From Niveibacterium umoris (GTDB lineage: Bacteria; Pseudomonadota; Gammaproteobacteria; Burkholderiales; Rhodocyclaceae), in contig NZ_JACIET010000001.1 of assembly GCF_014197015.1 (NCBI RefSeq), forward strand, positions 1,674,001 through 1,738,000: 64,000 bases of DNA, given 5' to 3'. A program made the translations under genes and the position numbers. Shown one piece after another: positions 61,912-64,000 of this stretch (the first letter of the stretch is position 1; the number at the start of each line of letters is the position of its first letter). Under the pieces are notes generated by a model. It was not told the origin of the DNA, searched no databases, and worked only from the letters and a program-made list of their open reading frames with translations.

Positions 61912-63180
61912 TCAATTCGAAATCCGGCGGACGACCCCACGCACGCCCTCAGTCCGCAGGATCTCCCAGGCGCGCTTCGCCAGTGCGCGACCGTGGGCCG
62001 GCTCGTCTATGGCACGCAGCAGATGGGTCCGTACCCGCGACATTGCGTCTTCCCGATGTGACTCGCCAGCGCGAAAGCCCGGCGTCAGCGACATCGTCAG
62101 GCGCAGCATCTCCGCATCAACCGTCGCGGCATCAAACAGCGCTGGATACTCGATGCGGCCCTGCGACTCCCACCAGGCCTTGTAGCCACCGCCCACGGTC
62201 GAGAACGGGTTGGCAAACGCACGCTGGAGGTCGAGCCGTTCGCGGTAGACGAGACGCGCCGGCTTGGGGATGAGCGTACCGTCGTCAAAGCGGGCGAACG
62301 CCCAACGCACTGCCGACAGCGGATCTTTGCCGAGCTCGGCGATCGTTTCCGTGTACCAGTTCACCAACTCCGCAACCGCGGGCTGGCCAGAAGCGTTCTT
62401 CCAGGCCATGGCCTTGTGCGCACCGCTGTCGAAGCCAGTGAAGTGGTAGAACCCGAGCGGCGCGCCGTCGACCAGGATGCCCTCGGCGAGTGAGCCGCTG
62501 AGCTCACGGGTCGTCACATTCCACGGCGCCACGTTGAGGCGCGTCGTCCGGAGGATACAGACGCCCTCGAAGAAGGCGGGCACGAGGTCGATCCAGCGCT
62601 GGTCGGTGAAAAGCCCGTTATGGATCTCGGCACGGCAGAAGTGATAGATCCGCTCGGACCACCATGCCGCAAAGGCCTTGCCTGTCTCGGTCGGAGCCAC
62701 TGCGGCAAAGCCCAGGTTGTAGACGCCATGCTTGAGACTAGCGATCTCGTTGTCCATTACGGCGGCAAGCGTTCGCTCCGGCGACACCTGGTGCGGAGTC
62801 AGCGCAATGTTGGCAGAGCCGATCGCTTCAACGACATCGTCGAGGCGCGAGAACAGGACCGTATCCGGATCGAGATACACAACGCCGGCACAGTCGGGGC
62901 GATCGAGCAGCCGAGCCAGCAGGAACGGCTTGATCGCGGTCGACAGCTCCACGATGGTGTGGCAGAACGACCAGCCGACCACATCCGGAATCTCGAGCGA
63001 ACTGACCGGGTGGATCTCGTCGAAGGGCTCTGACGAGAGATCAAGCCCCTCCGGCACTTCATCGGACAGGGCAAGGTGAACGATCCACTCCGGATGATAT
63101 TTCCGTATGGACGCGACAAGCGCGCGCACCTTGGGAATGTAATTGCAGGCCGCACTGGTGAAGACGTGGATTCTTTTCAA
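61912..63180 (-). CDS. Glycosyltransferase-like protein (GT-A fold)
   Basis: Protein of 422 residues. The N-terminal GT-A domain begins KRIHVFTSAACNYIPKVRALVAS. It has a DxD in GVVYLDPDTVLFSRLDD and a GT8-like later region LKHGVYNLGFAAVAPTETGKAF, DQRWIDLVPAFF, NVAPWNV. The C-terminal 150 residues are helical and charged. The start is TTG 63180, decided by AGGA six bases upstream; the TTG at 63186 has no usable spacing. It is 29 bases before the lipoprotein start and 8 bases after the upstream gene. Donor and acceptor are unknown. Confidence 0.85.
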   Translation of the reverse strand: MKRIHVFTSAACNYIPKVRALVASIRKYHPEWIVHLALSDEVPEGLDLSSEPFDEIHPVSSLEIPDVVGWSFCHTIVELSTAIKPFLLARLLDRPDCAGVVYLDPDTVLFSRLDDVVEAIGSANIALTPHQVSPERTLAAVMDNEIASLKHGVYNLGFAAVAPTETGKAFAAWWSERIYHFCRAEIHNGLFTDQRWIDLVPAFFEGVCILRTTRLNVAPWNVTTRELSGSLAEGILVDGAPLGFYHFTGFDSGAHKAMAWKNASGQPAVAELVNWYTETIAELGKDPLSAVRWAFARFDDGTLIPKPARLVYRERLDLQRAFANPFSTVGGGYKAWWESQGRIEYPALFDAATVDAEMLRLTMSLTPGFRAGESHREDAMSRVRTHLLRAIDEPAHGRALAKRAWEILRTEGVRGVVRRISN

Positions 63181-63188
63181 GATCAATC

Positions 63189-64000
63189 CTATTTGCCGGA
63201 TAGTGAAAGGATGTGGGCGAATTCAAGGATCTCCCCGAGGAGACCGTCGCCATCCTGATGACGGGCGATCCGGCCGCGGGAGCAAGCCTTGACGAGATCC
63301 GCCTGAGCCCCGAGGTCGAAGGACATCAGGGGCAGTTGCATCGAGAGAATTTCGTGCGCAACGAACGAGAAGGTTTCGGGGCAGATGGACGGCAGCAAGG
63401 CGATCCCGATGCCGTGCCGCTCGACAATGTCGGGCAGTTCATCCTGATCATAAGGCCCCGTCTCGGTCACGACGCCGGCCGGGCAGTTGGCATCGACGCT
63501 GCCGATGATGACGATCCGCACCGGTGCCTTGCGCCGTTCGATCGCAGCGGCGAGATCTGCGACAACCTGCGCCCCCTTGTGCACGGAGATCGTGCCGATG
63601 ATGCCCACCACCACCGCGGTCTGGTCGGGCTTCGGGCGAGCCACAGGCCGCAGCGGGACAACATAGTGCGGACTGAGCTGCGCACGCATCTCGACGCCGG
63701 CAAAGGCACGCTTCATCAACCTGATGGATGACTCGGAGAAGCAGCGCACCTCGTCGGCCAGCGTCAGCAGAGCAGCCCATCGCTGCCGCCAGGCAACTAC
63801 CGAGCGCTCCCCGGTCAGGGAAACGAACCCCTCTTCCTGCTTCGACAGGCACGACGAGCAGCGGTCCGGGCCTGGAATATCGCAGTACCTGCCATCCTCG
63901 TCGAGAAGGAAATGGGACGGACAGACGTAAAAGTACTCGTGGATCGCGATGATCAATCGTGCGTCCGTTGCAGCCTTCAGGCCGGCAACAAAATCACGGA
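63189..64000 (-). CDS. Glycosyltransferase family 4-like protein, partial
   Basis: The frame is open to the right edge, so the N-terminal part is missing. The visible 270 residues are the C-terminal Rossmann half of a GT4-type enzyme. IIAIHEYFYVCPSHFLLDEDG, then CDIPGPDRCSSC, is a cysteine-containing tract common in this family. VVGIIGTISVHKGAQVVADL and RIVIIGSVDANC are the donor-domain strands, and ALLPSICPETFSFVAHEIL is the EX7E-like site. FDLGAQADLVK follows. It stands 8 bases from the next glycosyltransferase gene, in the same operon. Confidence 0.88.
   Translation of the reverse strand, partial: RDFVAGLKAATDARLIIAIHEYFYVCPSHFLLDEDGRYCDIPGPDRCSSCLSKQEEGFVSLTGERSVVAWRQRWAALLTLADEVRCFSESSIRLMKRAFAGVEMRAQLSPHYVVPLRPVARPKPDQTAVVVGIIGTISVHKGAQVVADLAAAIERRKAPVRIVIIGSVDANCPAGVVTETGPYDQDELPDIVERHGIGIALLPSICPETFSFVAHEILSMQLPLMSFDLGAQADLVKACSRGRIARHQDGDGLLGEILEFAHILSLSGK

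Noticed and set aside
1-64000. CRISPR arrays, insertion sequences, prophage or toxin-antitoxin pairs
   Set aside because: No regularly spaced repeats, transposase, integrase or convincing toxin-antitoxin pair was seen on reading both strands.

Overview
This 64 kb window is a GC-rich, tightly packed bacterial chromosome segment. It most resembles a betaproteobacterium, probably Rhodocyclales; this is inferred, not proven. Supporting points are the two-subunit glycyl-tRNA synthetase, the order miaB-phoH-ybeY-corC ... lnt ... glyQ-glyS ... gmhB-plsC, the long TrpS, a PhaI/PhaF-like phasin, rdgC and yajQ. No phage, insertion sequence, CRISPR array or rRNA operon was seen.

Layout. (a) 1-11,100: edge membrane gene, HAD phosphatase, trpS, a methyltransferase, a secreted FKBP isomerase, a PAS histidine kinase with an HD-GYP response regulator, gloA, a YgjP-type metalloprotease, plsC, gmhB, and a lone pstS on the opposite strand. 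(b) 11,100-28,420: glyS/glyQ, a block of accessory genes (TerB-like, MATE, DUF1501/DUF1800, FMN reductase, polyphosphate:AMP phosphotransferase), then lnt, a DUF2891 gene, corC, ybeY with an N-terminal extension, phoH, miaB, and a tRNA with a strong promoter and terminator. (c) 28,420-38,710: otsB-macrodomain-FUSC with overlapping ends, then a lipid-storage-like group: TetR regulator, TPR protein, patatin lipase, phasin, a two-domain fatty acyl reductase and a lipase-like hydrolase. (d) 38,710-48,890: conserved small genes (CobD-like, NUDIX, YjfB, yajQ, murB), two tandem TPR-GGDEF diguanylate cyclases, yaeQ and rdgC. (e) 48,890-64,000: a cell-surface polysaccharide locus, almost all on the minus strand. 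It has an initiating sugar transferase, a WbpM-type dehydratase, a methyltransferase and several glycosyltransferases. One overlapping gene set looks like a lipid-carrier glycosylation module: polyprenyl-phosphate sugar synthase, small flippase-like protein, GT-C-like membrane protein and lipoprotein.

The most unusual segment is 49,822-54,860, lying between the initiating transferase and the dehydratase. A TauE/SafE transporter diverges from a two-gene operon. Its first gene is a diverged CysD with an unrecognised N-terminal domain of about 170 residues. Its second is a CysN/CysC fusion whose GTPase switch motifs have decayed while the APS kinase half looks intact. Next to it lies a clearly broken apaH pseudogene. 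Cyclic-di-GMP genes (HD-GYP, two GGDEF, YajQ), lipid storage genes and surface glycan genes together suggest a biofilm-capable environmental bacterium.
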